Assembly: GCA_000934455.1 (NCBI GenBank)
Contig: KN889392.1
Location: 1 to 64,000 of the forward strand
DNA length: 64,000 nt
Source of the DNA: Apostichopus parvimensis
Taxonomy: Eukaryota; Echinodermata; Holothuroidea; Aspidochirotida; Stichopodidae
Direction of reading: 5' to 3'
The notes below the pieces were generated by a model. The model searched no databases, had not been told where the DNA came from, and worked only from the letters and a program-made list of their open reading frames with translations. Made by a program: the position numbers and the translations under genes. Numbering within the stretch: the stretch's first letter is position 1; every line of letters starts with the position of its first letter. Below, in pieces: positions 42,701-49,992 of this stretch.

Positions 42701-44905
42701 AATAAAATGTAGAAAATGATATTTGAGTATAAGGGAATGCTGTATGAAATTTGAGAAATGTAACGTTACTTTCCCTGTAAAGCTGTATTCGGAATTTCAA
42801 TGCAATGGTATAACCTGACCAAGCCATGTGTTATGCACACACAGTTATTTGGATACGCCTCAATAGAATAAATAAAACTTAAAAAGTGGTTTCATTAATT
42901 TCTTTGGTCGTTCTTGCAAGTTATGGCACACCAAAACTTTTTTGTGCTACAAATAGTATGTATCGCTTTGAAAACTACTTTGAACAATTTCATCATTCCT
43001 GGTGTGGGATTGCTGCACGAGAGTTGTCAGCTTGATATAAGGTACTTGGTTCCTACTTAAACAGTTGTGAACAGTATCATTGGAACATTTCAGCATTGAC
43101 TACCGTATACCAACCATACCAAATCATTTAATGATCCTTTGGTATATAGGGGGGGGGGGAGAGGTGGCCAGGGAGAGCTGTTTTCAGATACCTGGACTAT
43201 TAGTCAACAGTCTGGTATTTTAGCACCAAATTGTAGCAGGGAGGTGGCCAGGATAGAACTGGCCAGGGTAGAAGGTGGCCAGGGTAGAACTGTTTTCAGA
43301 TACCTGGACTATTAGTCAACATTCAAAACAATGACAGTATTATACTGGCTTGGAAATATGATATTTTGAAATGGCTCCCTCTCTCTCTCTGCAGGAGAAA
43401 CATTGCACGGAAGAGTCCCTGTTGCTTGCAGCCGAGAGGCGAACTCAACGGGGTTCTGATAACCAGAGTAAGAAAGACACAGCCCAGCTTGCACACCCGG
43501 TGGTGTATAACGCTCACACAGCTTATCATGCTATCAGGAGAAGTCTCCAAGCTCCAGTCTTGCACGATTTAATGGTAAGTGAGTCAGCCCCAATTTGGCC
43601 AGATTTGTCATACTTTTACGAGTGTTGTGTGTTTAATATTCTTAGTCTCTGATGAGAGTATGTTCTTTTTTAATTTGCTCACTCAAGGGTTTTAGCTTGT
43701 TGATCAGATGGTTTCTTTAGGAGATACATTGCCTGAAGGGTAATTAGACACATCGAAATATACAGAAATAATGACCAAATGTCAGCTGCCTGTCTTTGGA
43801 AGACTTAAAGAGGTAGAAGGATCTCTAGAAAGGCTTGAATGGAAATGTGGCAATTTACCATCGTTGCCATGGTTGCCATATATACTATGGAATGGTAATT
43901 TGCCATATGTGTGTGGTGGCAATTTGCAGGTTATGCTATGTTACGTCAGCCCTGAGTTATTTGTACTAGTCTGTATAGTCGAGCACGTCAGTCAGTGTCA
44001 GTCTGTACAAATTTGTTCTATATTTCTTTCAATCTCCCATCCGCAGGGTGAGAAGGAAGGTCCAGTTACCAGGAGCATTCGTATCACTTCATCCCTCATC
44101 TTAAAAAACATTGCCAAGTACTCAGAGGATGGTCGAAGGTAGGTCTTGTCAAATCTTGTTTCGGTTTCTCATGATAGGGTTGGACTTGCTCTTGAATGGT
44201 TTCAAGGTATTACCTGGTTGGTGAACTTAGCACAGAATTATGTTAAATTGGCATGTAGTACTACAGGGGTGCTCAATAAACCCAGCCTGTGAAAGAAAAA
44301 AAAGTGAACCATTCGCGCAATCTACTGTTGATCCATGTTTGTGTTTATCATGGAATGTCATTCACATCTGAAATAACTGTGAGCATAAAGATTTGTTGTT
44401 AGCTTTGTAACTTGCTAGCATTTTATGGTTCACGAGACATGCTTTAAAACATGACCAGCTTCCGACAGTAAGCATTGTGCTGCTATGGAACTATAGCAGA
44501 TTCTCCACACCTATATAATGCAAACCATATAATGTAATGCAAACCATGTAATGCAAACCAATATAATGTAATGCAAACCATGTAATACAAACCAATATAA
44601 TGTAATGCAAACCAGTATAATACAAACCAATATAATTTAATGCAAGCCAGTGTAATACAAACCAATATAATTTAATGCAAACCAGTGTAATACAAACCAA
44701 TATAATTTAATGCAAACCAGTGTAATACAAACCAATAATGCAAACCATAAAATGCAAACCAATGAATTATCTCTCGATATATTTCCCCGTTAGGTTAATT
44801 TTACGGTACGAAGACAGATTGTCTCACGTAGCGCTGAGCAAAGCGGAATCGTCATCGACAGTGGCCAAGTGTCTTTGGTTCATACACCAGGATGAGAACA
44901 GATAG
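2153..44905 (+). CDS. ARID2: ARID2 (BAF200), PBAF SWI/SNF chromatin-remodelling subunit, 18 coding exons
   Basis: Coding joins: 2153-2244, 6278-6371, 10300-10397, 21188-21294, 21768-22121, 23444-23526, 24545-24703, 31034-31130, 32785-32994, 34127-34339, 34904-35006, 36003-36134, 36788-36915, 37365-41592, 42360-42498, 43395-43574, 44047-44138, 44794-44905. The total is 6621 nt, 2206 residues plus TAG. All introns are GT-AG and every junction keeps frame. Domains by residue: ARID about 12-97, armadillo-like helical region about 135-445, RFX-like DNA-binding domain about 530-620, disordered region 624-2020, zinc fingers 2026-2082, conserved C-terminus 2141-2206. The family member is the defining subunit of PBAF, a nuclear nucleosome remodeller that regulates transcription. 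The protein is longer than human ARID2 (about 1835 residues), mostly because of exon 14. Identity rests on my memory of the human protein: the order of blocks, the zinc-finger spacing and the C-terminal block all agree. Confidence 0.95.
4160..4275. repeat. Polypyrimidine CTCCTCCCC low-complexity tract
   Basis: It is almost pure C and T for over 100 bases, with CTCC and CCCT motifs, and lies directly before the LINE remnant. Confidence 0.85.
4315..4600 (+). mobile_element. Truncated LINE: C-terminal end of a CR1/Jockey-type reverse-transcriptase ORF
   Basis: Reading 4337-4537 gives [19 protein letters not shown], then [13 protein letters not shown] and a SFKFML end followed by a stop. The pattern (H)SL....P......Y..SFFPRTI..WN.LP is typical of the extreme C-terminus of CR1/Jockey-clade ORF2 in many invertebrates. 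Only the 3' end is present, as expected of 5'-truncated insertion. The tail carries CCAAGACCAAGACCAAG, a likely terminal repeat. The exact clade is inference. Confidence 0.7.
6278..6371 (+). CDS. ARID2: ARID2 coding exon 2 (ARID core)
   Basis: The acceptor is TGATAG. It encodes residues 31-62. It reads GTPFRRKP, then [18 protein letters not shown], the ARID core with the typical LY..V...GGF pattern. It ends in phase 0 before GTTTGT. Confidence 0.95.
6565..6700 (-). mobile_element. Possible LINE 3' tail (GAAATT-type)
   Basis: Read on the minus strand the segment ends GGAATAAAGAAATTGAAATTG, the kind of short-repeat tail left by CR1/RTE-like elements. No coding part is recognisable, so the call rests on the tail alone. 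Confidence 0.3.
7787..8095. repeat. 12-bp minisatellite, left block (TACCATACAGTC)n
   Basis: About 25 copies of a 12-mer TACCATACAGTC with scattered variants (AATACAGTC, CAGACTACCA). The open frames across it are an effect of the 12-base period and not genes. Confidence 0.95.
8096..8657 (-). mobile_element. Solo LTR of an LTR retrotransposon, inserted in the minisatellite
   Basis: A 562-bp unit begins TGTAAGTTTAG and ends CTCATTTACA, so its ends are TG...CA with matching TGTAA/TTACA termini. It is flanked on both sides by CATA (8092-8095 and 8658-8661), a 4-bp target duplication. On the minus strand the order fits an LTR: a TATA-like TTTTAAAA (8463-8470), a GC-rich start region, AATAAA (8196-8201), then about 100 bp to the end. 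No internal coding region is present, so it is a recombined single LTR. A 25-bp segment near its minus-strand 5' end is present twice (about 8565-8590 and 8633-8657). Family unknown. Confidence 0.6.
8658..9067. repeat. 12-bp minisatellite, right block (TACCATACAGTC)n
   Basis: Same repeat and phase family as the block at 7787-8095. It was evidently one array before the LTR inserted. It degrades towards its right end. Confidence 0.95.
10300..10397 (+). CDS. ARID2: ARID2 coding exon 3 (ARID, DNA-contact helices)
   Basis: The acceptor is CCATAG and the donor GTAAGT. It encodes [17 protein letters not shown] and then [15 protein letters not shown], the end of the ARID fold. Human has NQW...FNFPRSCSNAAFALKQYYL at the same place. 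Confidence 0.95.
10398..21187. other. ARID2 intron 3 (10.8 kb)
   Basis: No recognisable gene, RNA or element. It is AT-rich with poly-C/G runs (about 17030, 18056) and TA microsatellite near 14860. It is unusually rich in the words TACAGTA and TACTGTA. Short ORFs of up to 122 codons have no family features and I regard them as chance. Confidence 0.75.
21188..21294 (+). CDS. ARID2: ARID2 coding exon 4 (end of ARID, acidic linker)
   Basis: The acceptor is CTCCAG and the donor GTAAAA. It encodes [17 protein letters not shown], matching human YLEKYEKVHHFGEDDDE, then a Ser/Pro linker. It follows the longest intron of the gene (10.8 kb). Confidence 0.95.
21295..21767. other. ARID2 intron 4
   Basis: 473 bp of unique AT-rich sequence. 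Nothing is recognised. Confidence 0.75.
21768..22121 (+). CDS. ARID2: ARID2 coding exon 5 (start of armadillo-like region)
   Basis: The acceptor is CTTCAG and the donor GTTAGT. The exon has 354 nt, residues 131-248. It contains [20 protein letters not shown], almost identical to human ARID2, and [16 protein letters not shown]. The conservation is among the strongest in the protein. Confidence 0.96.
22122..23443. other. ARID2 intron 5, half occupied by a minisatellite
   Basis: It has a short GTATGT-rich stretch at about 22200-22265, then the large repeat array at 22663-23305. The remainder is unremarkable. Confidence 0.8.
22663..23305. repeat. GT-rich minisatellite, about 30-bp unit, about 19 copies
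   Basis: The unit is ATATGGGATTCCACCTGTGT followed by a GTGT run of variable length and GATCTTT, GATTTTT or GATCATT. Unit length runs from about 29 to 45 because the embedded (GT)n varies. ORFs on both strands follow from the repeat. Confidence 0.95.
23444..23526 (+). CDS. ARID2: ARID2 coding exon 6
   Basis: The acceptor is GTTCAG and the donor GTAATG. It encodes residues 249-276 and ends [14 protein letters not shown], matching human KLGINDIEGQRVLQ. Confidence 0.94.
23527..24544. other. ARID2 intron 6
   Basis: About 1 kb, AT-rich, with a G run near 24438. Nothing else is recognised. Confidence 0.75.
24545..24703 (+). CDS. ARID2: ARID2 coding exon 7 (armadillo-like helices)
   Basis: The acceptor is TTTCAG and the donor GTAAGT. 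It has 53 whole codons, residues 277-329. It reads [11 protein letters not shown], then RFLLLCIHN, then [15 protein letters not shown]. Human has IAVILRNLSFE and LRQLGLDTLGNIAAE. Confidence 0.95.
26373..27005. repeat. 0.63-kb duplication, left copy
   Basis: Starts ATGACTAAAAGCAAATATTT and ends in CTCCTCCACC with a C run. It is nearly identical to the right copy after the gap, with scattered substitutions and small indels. Confidence 0.9.
27006..27055. other. Assembly gap (50 N)
   Basis: Fifty N bases between the two copies of the duplication, directly after a C homopolymer. The round number suggests a placeholder size. Confidence 0.99.
27056..27691. repeat. 0.63-kb duplication, right copy
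   Basis: Begins with the same ATGACTAAAAGCAAATATTT and ends in TCCTCCTCCTCC and a C run. It differs from the left copy by a few per cent, including near its end. Confidence 0.9.
28705..28940. repeat. Short tandem repeat (CACACATAGTCAAA)n
   Basis: About 15 imperfect copies of CACACATAGTCAAA or CACACATAGTCA. It is a noncoding satellite-like tract. Confidence 0.9.
29750..30390. repeat. 62-bp minisatellite with tRNA A-box-like core, about 10 copies
   Basis: The unit contains GACCTCAAAACAAGTCTTAC, CCAAAACCAAGTACTGTATG and GCCAGATAGCTCAGTTAGTA. Copies recur about every 62 bp (cores near 29817, 29880, 29938, 29999, 30061, 30122, 30184, 30245, 30308, 30372). The last string resembles the tRNA-Lys 5' part with its A box (TAGCTCAGTTGG), but no B box follows. 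Confidence 0.9.
30733..30936 (-). other. Unassigned antisense ORF (67 codons) within ARID2 intron 7
   Basis: It starts with an ATG in good context (GAGAATGG). It encodes an acidic N-terminus ([16 protein letters not shown]), then [22 protein letters not shown] and LSELLSVL, ending in TAG. The composition looks coding rather than random. I do not recognise the family. It may be the first exon of a nested gene, a processed gene fragment or chance. No matching downstream exon was found. Confidence 0.3.
31034..31130 (+). CDS. ARID2: ARID2 coding exon 8
   Basis: The acceptor is TTGCAG and the donor GTAAGT. It encodes residues 330-361, including [19 protein letters not shown] (human TTHLMFHTVTKCLMSRDRF). 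It lies beyond the 6.3-kb intron 7. Confidence 0.94.
31131..32784. other. ARID2 intron 8
   Basis: No gene recognised. There is a GA-rich patch near 32170. The rest is AT-rich unique sequence. Confidence 0.75.
32785..32994 (+). CDS. ARID2: ARID2 coding exon 9
   Basis: The acceptor is TTGTAG and the donor GTAAGT. It encodes residues 362-431, Leu-rich helices ending MSEKGGSF then FICKVDRSI (human LTEMGDVACTKIAKVEKSI). The donor region is copied 152 bp downstream. Confidence 0.93.
32988..33285. repeat. 152-bp tandem duplication carrying a copied splice donor
   Basis: The string TATAGGTAAGTAGCCTATGG occurs at the exon 9 boundary (donor GT at 32995) and again with donor GT at 33147. CCCCAATCCGAGAATGTC and GACTTGATGTG-like parts follow in both copies. 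The two copies have diverged by several per cent. Confidence 0.92.
32995..34126. other. ARID2 intron 9
   Basis: It begins with a two-copy 152-bp tandem duplication (about 32988-33285) that includes the exon 9 donor. The rest is unique AT-rich sequence. Confidence 0.8.
34127..34339 (+). CDS. ARID2: ARID2 coding exon 10 (end of helical region, Pro/His linker)
   Basis: The acceptor is TCACAG and the donor GTAAAG. It starts [18 protein letters not shown], matching human DMLVCLVSMDIQMFGPDA. It then becomes a low-complexity Pro/His linker. Confidence 0.93.
34340..34903. other. ARID2 intron 10
   Basis: 564 bp, AT-rich. No feature recognised. Confidence 0.75.
34904..35006 (+). CDS. ARID2: ARID2 coding exon 11 (linker into RFX-like domain)
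   Basis: The acceptor is CATCAG and the donor GTAAGT. It encodes a Pro/Ser/Thr linker and then [10 protein letters not shown], the start of the RFX-like domain (human DSEKFACQW). The split Trp codon is completed by exon 12. Confidence 0.93.
35007..36002. other. ARID2 intron 11, containing a SINE
   Basis: The SINE takes up 35028-35414. After it is AT-rich sequence with short duplicated GTTACCAAGGTTA strings near 35739-35768. Confidence 0.85.
35028..35414 (-). mobile_element. tRNA-derived SINE, minus orientation
   Basis: On the minus strand the 5' part reads GTGGTCAAGTGGTTAAGGCA (A box) and GGTTCGAGCC (B box), a tRNA-like head. The body includes GTGTCCTTGGGCAAGGCACT and CACCCAGGTGTATAAATGGG, a block I recall in SINEs of many marine invertebrates. 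The 3' end is GGCGCTATATAAATGTCTTC followed by (TGAT)n. Length is about 387 bp. It starts about 21 bp from the exon 11 donor. Confidence 0.85.
36003..36134 (+). CDS. ARID2: ARID2 coding exon 12 (RFX-like domain)
   Basis: The acceptor is CACAG and the donor GTTTGT. It reads LNCHVESN, then [18 protein letters not shown], then NNFARCVR. Human has LNAHFEVN, SRAEMYSEYLSTC and GFYKCLR. Confidence 0.94.
36135..36787. other. ARID2 intron 12
   Basis: 653 bp with no recognisable feature. Confidence 0.75.
36788..36915 (+). CDS. ARID2: ARID2 coding exon 13 (end of RFX-like domain)
   Basis: The acceptor is TACAG and the donor GTAAGT. It encodes [13 protein letters not shown] and [10 protein letters not shown], matching human FPNHTVKRV and IHVVGVKRR. 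Confidence 0.93.
36916..37364. other. ARID2 intron 13
   Basis: 449 bp, AT-rich, with a pyrimidine tract before the exon 14 acceptor. Nothing else is seen. Confidence 0.75.
37365..41592 (+). CDS. ARID2: ARID2 coding exon 14 (large disordered Q/P/S-rich exon, start of zinc finger 1)
   Basis: This is one open exon of 4228 nt between a TTTTCAG acceptor and a GTGAGT donor, residues 624-2033. An internal ATG at 37397 opens a 1399-codon ORF, but the exon enters upstream of it, so that is not the gene start. The content is low-complexity Pro/Gln/Ser with many VxVSIP or NIQPKP-like patches, a 13-Gln run, and Lys/Ser-rich stretches at about 1480-1513 and 1977-2016. It ends VCEWNGC, the Cys pair of finger 1. 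It is the counterpart of the long central exon of vertebrate ARID2 but roughly half as long again. It is disordered by composition and probably a partner-binding region. Confidence 0.95.
39746..39784 (+). repeat. Poly-glutamine tract (13 CAA/CAG) in ARID2 exon 14
   Basis: Thirteen Gln codons mix CAA and CAG and encode residues 1418-1430. The mixture of codons should make the tract less prone to slippage than pure CAG. Confidence 0.95.
41593..42359. other. ARID2 intron 14, containing a SINE
   Basis: The SINE takes up 41825-42068. The flanks are AT-rich and featureless. Confidence 0.85.
41825..42068 (-). mobile_element. tRNA-derived SINE with repeated A-box head, minus orientation
   Basis: On the minus strand it reads GTTAGCTCAGTGGTTAACGT (A box), then CCGGTTCGAGTC (B box) 30-odd bases later, matching a tRNA head. 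The tRNA-unrelated body ends GAGTTCCTGCTTGCAGGAGG and an AT-rich ATACATACAT tail. Just before the head, GTTAGCTCAG is repeated twice more. It is a different family from the SINE at 35 kb. Confidence 0.8.
42360..42498 (+). CDS. ARID2: ARID2 coding exon 15 (zinc fingers)
   Basis: The acceptor is TTACAG and the donor GTAAGA. It completes finger 1 (Cys2026, Cys2031, His2044, His2049) and carries most of finger 2 (Cys2059, Cys2064, His2077, with His2082 in exon 16). Both fingers have spacing C-x4-C-x12-H-x4-H, the same as human ARID2. The segment GTCEWEGC...RQRWSTVTH aligns with GQCLWEGC...RQRFSFITH. Confidence 0.94.
42499..43394. other. ARID2 intron 15
   Basis: It has G runs near 42610 and 43150. 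A local duplication (111-bp offset) of GGTGGCCAGGG...CAGATACCTGGACTATTAG lies at 43155-43209 and 43265-43320. No gene. Confidence 0.8.
43155..43320. repeat. Local tandem duplication in ARID2 intron 15
   Basis: GTTTTCAGATACCTGGACTA and the following TTAGTCAAC occur twice, 111 bp apart, each preceded by GGTGGCCAGGG. Confidence 0.85.
43395..43574 (+). CDS. ARID2: ARID2 coding exon 16
   Basis: The acceptor is CTGCAG and the donor GTAAGT. It has 60 whole codons, residues 2080-2139. It begins EKHC, the final His of finger 2. It ends [19 protein letters not shown] (human HPSAALMALRRGSRN), leading into the conserved C-terminus. Confidence 0.94.
43575..44046. other. ARID2 intron 16
   Basis: 472 bp. 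It has a short repeated GGCAATTT / GGTAATTTGCC motif near 43850-43925. Nothing else. Confidence 0.7.
44047..44138 (+). CDS. ARID2: ARID2 coding exon 17
   Basis: The acceptor is CCGCAG and the donor GTAGGT. It encodes [20 protein letters not shown] followed by AKYSEDGR. Human has [20 protein letters not shown] followed by GKYSECGR. Confidence 0.96.
44139..44793. other. ARID2 intron 17
   Basis: 655 bp. Its 3' third is the AATGCAAACC repeat at 44515-44765. The remainder is unremarkable. Confidence 0.8.
44515..44765. repeat. Tandem repeat (TAATGCAAACCAGTGTAATACAAACCAATA)n
   Basis: Alternating TAATGCAAACC and TAATACAAACC units form a 17/34-bp period, about seven copies. ORFs on the minus strand here (LHYIGLYYM-like) follow from the repeat. 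Confidence 0.9.
44794..44905 (+). CDS. ARID2: ARID2 coding exon 18 (C-terminus)
   Basis: The acceptor is CGTTAG and the stop is TAG at 44903-44905. It encodes [15 protein letters not shown] then [12 protein letters not shown]. Human has LLKRHENNLSVLAIS then SSTLAKCLYEL. The protein ends about 20 residues earlier than human relative to this block. Confidence 0.94.
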
Positions 44906-45038
44906 CACAGCTGGAACACGACGGGTGACGTCCCACCCTGTCAGTGAGCCCTCAGAGGGTGCTTCATCCGAGATGAAACGAGATGTGAGGGGTGATAACC
45001 ACCCACCCGTCTCAACAACTCTTGATACCACTACGATG

Positions 45039-45044
45039 AATAAA
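45039..45044 (+). terminator. Candidate ARID2 polyadenylation signal AATAAA
   Basis: This is the first AATAAA after the ARID2 stop, 134 nt downstream. Further AATAAA hexamers (for example near 47700 and 48992) could serve a longer 3'UTR. Hexamer presence alone is weak evidence. Confidence 0.4.
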
Positions 45045-48000
45045 AGGAAATGGCTTCTTTGGGTTGGTGTGAGGTCTGGTTTATGGGTATGAGGAGGAGG
45101 AGGCAGCAGAAGCAAACAGATTGCTAAAAACCAGGAGCTATTCACTCAATCTGATGGCTGAGGAGAGAAACAAAGGAGGAGAAAGAAGGCAGTCAAGTCT
45201 GCTTGATAGTGACACACTAACAGTCTGTATTTGATGAATGGCTGGATTAGTAATACTCAGAGCGGAGTTGCAGGTTTTAAAAAGAAAAATGTGATCCAGA
45301 ATGTTGATGGGTGGAACGCTCAGCAGTTCAGTCACATTGAGGAGATGCTGTTGTTGTTTTTTTAATGTTGATGGGTAAGATGCTCAGCAGTACAGTAACA
45401 TCGAGGATTGTTATCGTCACGGACATGCTCTGCCAAGTTGACTGTGTCAGGTGGTACAAACCAGAGCATTATGTATTATTTCACGTGTGAAAGGTTACTG
45501 TGGGTGTTGTTCTTATGTGGTTGGTTGTTTGGAGGGTATCTTTCATGGTGATTATCCACTTACAATGCATGTTACCATGATTACTGGCTACAGATCAACA
45601 TTCCAGTAATGAAAACCCCTAATTTGGTTTGCTAATCATCACCTATTTGTATATCGAATGTGACCAAACTTATCTAAACAAAACTGCACATGGCATCTAT
45701 CAGTGTGGTCATATCCGCATTGTTCTTCAGATCAGGGTAGATCAGGAATTTTCTACTGCTGGTAAACTCCAGAGATTCCTGTCAGGTTGTGACTTTCAGG
45801 ACTTACTCGATTGTGCACAAAATCAGTTAGAGCCGCTCTTTGCATTAACAAGACAGCATAGCCTAGACCTACCACACTTTCACAGCAGTGGTAACTAGCC
45901 TAACCTAGTAATTTTTTTATTAAAACAGAAACACATCACAGATTGTGTATAAAATATTGCTCATGGTAATTGTTTGAAATCTCAGAGAAGTGGTGATTAT
46001 GAAAGGCAACCAGCTACTTTAAAAAGTTCAGCCAATTGTTCACATGTGTGAGATTGTAATCAAATGTTATTGAAGTTGATCATATCCACTTGTTTTAGCA
46101 CAGCCAGTGGAATAGGTCAACATCTTTGAGAAGTGTGTTTTACAAAACCATAGCACAAGCACAAGATAGGAGGAGAATGGTGATATTTGCTTGACCTGCA
46201 GGACAGAAAAGCACAAAATATACGAGTAAGGTGAAAAAAGAATAGATTTTGATGTAGTTAACACAACTTATCAGCAGAATGTAGATTGTCGGTAAGAAAA
46301 TGTGTATCGAGCTGTTTGATATTGATGGTAATATGAAGAAATGCACAAAAATCATTTGTTTTGGCCTATTTTTGAGATGAAGATGTGTCATCGTTCTCTA
46401 ACTTAAGGAGAGAAAAGGGGCTTTAGATCATCTCAAAACAGACAAACATAGGACTGGAGATTGGCTTTGTAGCAGATGAGCTGGGGAAGTTGAAGAAGTA
46501 TTGTTGTACAGGTGCTTGTAATGTAGTAAGAGTTGTATTCATATTTGTCATGTTAATCTAATTCATATTGTGATTGGTTAGGCCTGGTAGTGACTCACAG
46601 TGACTGTTTGTTAGGCTAGGTAGGGTATAGATTAATCGGATAGAGTAGAAGAGAAAAAAGGTGGAGGGAAGAAAAAGTTCAAGATGGTTTACAAAACAAT
46701 ACTTTATTGTTAATAGAGAACTTTTGTTTATTTTACGACACTTTTCGTTCATTTTGACGCAACTCATTGTGTACTTGGTTGAATTTATTTCACCTGGATT
46801 TTATTTACAATGTCTTAGTGACAAAAGGCTCCCCCTCCCCCCCTCCCCACACCCCAAAACAAAAGCCCCTCTATTCTTTAACAGCTGCTAGATCACAATC
46901 TGTCAAATGTCTTCTGTATCTACAAAGAGTTAACAATTTGTAAGCTCTCTTCTGGAAATAAGTGGTACAACAAATGTTGTATTGTAGATACCATGACAGT
47001 GCTTGGAGTTATCAAAGACCATTTTGCATGTCAGTTGCAATGATCCTAAGCTGACCATTTTGAATTTCAAAGAGAAAAACACTTGCTTATCTAGTGCAAA
47101 TGAGCATTTTGAATTTCTTCTGGTGAATGGCTGATATAGTCTTGCTCTCAGATACAAATAGCTATCGAGAGTAAAATATTGCAGTGGTTTGATGAATGCA
47201 TGCACCTGGTCAAGGGGAGGGTATGTTGTTCATCTGATCTGGGACTAGGGGGGGTGGGAGGGGCAGTGGAGGGGTGAGCAGAGCTGGATGGAGGGTGTTT
47301 TCGCTGGCTCGGTTATAAGATATACAGCACAGTAGGTTTGTTAAGACTTGTGGATGCCTTCTGGTACTTTGTGTCAGGTTAAGATCCAAGTTTTATAAAG
47401 CAAAGATCAGTACTGTATTCTATCCTACATAGCATCCAATAAGAGAAAGAGTTATTTTAATTGGTAGAACACCTGAAACAGGGAGCATGCCCAGAATATT
47501 TACTGAAACTTTCCAACCAAAAAGTCATAATTGGATTGAATTCATGTTTTGAACTAGAAAGTAATGTTGTCTTTGTTTGAGAGGGGGAGGGGGGGGGGCA
47601 TCATGGCTTCTCTTACAAAGGATCAGTTTGGATTTTAGTTTTCATCATGTGTTGATGGTTATATGGGTATTCTAATGCCCAGAAAATTACCCCAAATTTA
47701 AATAAAAATTGCAATTGGAAATTGATCGGGGCTGAGTAGATTCGTTCCGCTTTCCTGACTTCAGAGATGAAGCACTGATATTACAGCTCGTACCGGGGTT
47801 GTTACTGTCACTCACACGATCAGAAAAGACCAGGACTGTTTAGGTTGCAGAGTTTGACACACACCCCTACAATTCCCCCCAAGGTGATTGAAATTCCAAT
47901 ATCAAAATGTCATTGTTGATAAAATGAGATTGACAGGTAAATTTATCTAGAATTAAATTGTTCACATATTTTTACAAGGTGTGGCAGCAGTATTCTCCAG

Positions 48001-49263
48001 GAATTGAAATCACATTTGAATAGGTAATTACGTTACGTGTTGCCGTTATGATATGTTGTACTCTGTTCCTATGACATGTCACATACAGCCAGTGATGTCA
48101 TTCTACATGCATTCCTAATATCAGTTTTATGCCCATGAAGATGTCACTCTTTAAAAATCATGGTCCAGAATTTGACTTTTGACTAGCAATTCATAGTTAT
48201 CCCATTTATTTAAGGAGACTTTGCAGATGTACAATTCATTGTTTTTTTGTTTCTTTTTATTTGTATCAAGACTTCTATCCTCTGGGCATAAACAAACATG
48301 TCACCAAACCCTGGAGTTCATGTAATTGTTAGGATGTGTGCATTACATTAAGTCCTGCGATGGGTAAACCTGCAAAACGTTCCGAAAGTTTGTCCGGTCC
48401 TTTTGTAAGCGTAACGCACACGGGGCCACAACTTCCATCCGACGATTTCATCAAAAACCGAAATCGCTTAAAACGTTAGAGAAAATTAGAACTGTTATTT
48501 ATTTGATGTATTTTGGCATGTATCACTAGCCTTGTATTTATGCTTTGGTTGATCCAAAGAAAACATTCATCTATTTCCATATAATAATTTCTCATTAATT
48601 AATTCTTGTTCTAATTTGAATGGCACCAATGAATGTTATGGTGCTAACATTTGTACAAGTTGTAAAAAATACAAAAAACAAAAGAAAACATTAAGCTCAC
48701 TTCTTCCAGAGGTTACTGGGATATTTGCTGCAATCTCTTTAAAATGGTTTCTATGTATGATATTATTTTTATTCTTACTAAGTACTTGGTTTTTCCGTTT
48801 GGCTGGGTTTGCTGTGTGTCTCTCGTTAATCTGTAGTCTACGTCTTATAATTTTTCTTTGTTTATCTTGTTGAAATGTTCACCCAACTCCCCCCTGTCAA
48901 TTGTAGGTAAAGCCATAACTTATTCTGTAATTTACAAATCTTAGATACTTGTTTCTTGTAGAAAAATGACAACAATGTAAAGTTTTCAGAAAATAAAATT
49001 GATATCTTGTATTTTGCACTGCGACAAGAATGGTTATTTAATGTCTTGTGTTTTTGTTGGTCGGCAGCAGACCTTGCATCGTTTACATCTGAAAGCAGCC
49101 TAATGAGTTGATGTTGATTAATATCCCATAATTAATATCCCATAACAAACTATCCTTGTTACATAGGTGTCAACAATTAAGGTATTGATGACTTTGTAAA
49201 TCACACCCACCATAACACCTCACAAATGTTCCACAGGAACCTTTCTCAAAGTTTGAAGGAACA

Positions 49264-49399
49264 TTGGCATCTATGGTGGCTTAATAGGGCCATAGGAAAG
49301 AAAATAAATTGAGATAAAAAGTCAAAATTTTGACAAAGTTTGAGATTTGGGGACACTTTTTTTTTTGCCGTATGTCCCTATTAAGCCATTGTAGGCATC
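49264..49399. repeat. Inverted repeat / hairpin, 27-bp arms
   Basis: GGCTTAATAGGGCCATA on the plus strand (about 49276-49292) is mirrored by TATGTCCCTATTAAGCC (about 49371-49387). Similarity extends weakly outward to 49264 and 49399. The loop is about 80 bp. Confidence 0.65.
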
Positions 49400-49992
49400 A
49401 AATCAACACTAATTTGAAAATGATGATAAATCAAATTCTTCAATGGACACTCATTAGTCATTACCCTATACTTAATACAAATAACACAGGGTAGCTTAGT
49501 TTGAGTAATATTCTGTAGGTTTAGTAAAATTGTCAACCAGTGTAAAAAGCTATTTTCCACTATAGTAGGTTATGAACAGAAACTAACGTGAGGCTTGTGT
49601 TATTTACCACCGAGATGACCCGATCAGTTCCAGCCTTAGTTATGGGTATTTTTATGTTTGTGAAATGTATTTCAAGGTGCGGTAGGTTATTTATTCTTTA
49701 CCCTGGCAAATTCAAAGGATCACAGACTAACACAAGCCCTGTGGTGCTACTGAACATGGGGGGGGGGGGTCATCTGAATTAAAATATTTTCAAGACACAA
49801 ATCAGTTTACATAAAGATCTTTAAGTGCAAAGATAAAATACAAAACTTTAGACATTATAGCTTTAGCCACATTTTCTCAGGTTAATGGCAACATGAACTG
49901 GAGTGGCTATTAAATACATTGGTACCTAATGTTGGACTTGCCAACAATCTGTTGATACAGCACTAGATCTCCAGGAAAAATAAACTTCCTGG

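Noticed and set aside
48616-48873. Small hydrophobic ORF that could be a membrane microprotein
   Set aside because: It is in T-rich intergenic DNA. Hydrophobicity is expected from T-rich codons and no homologous motif was seen.
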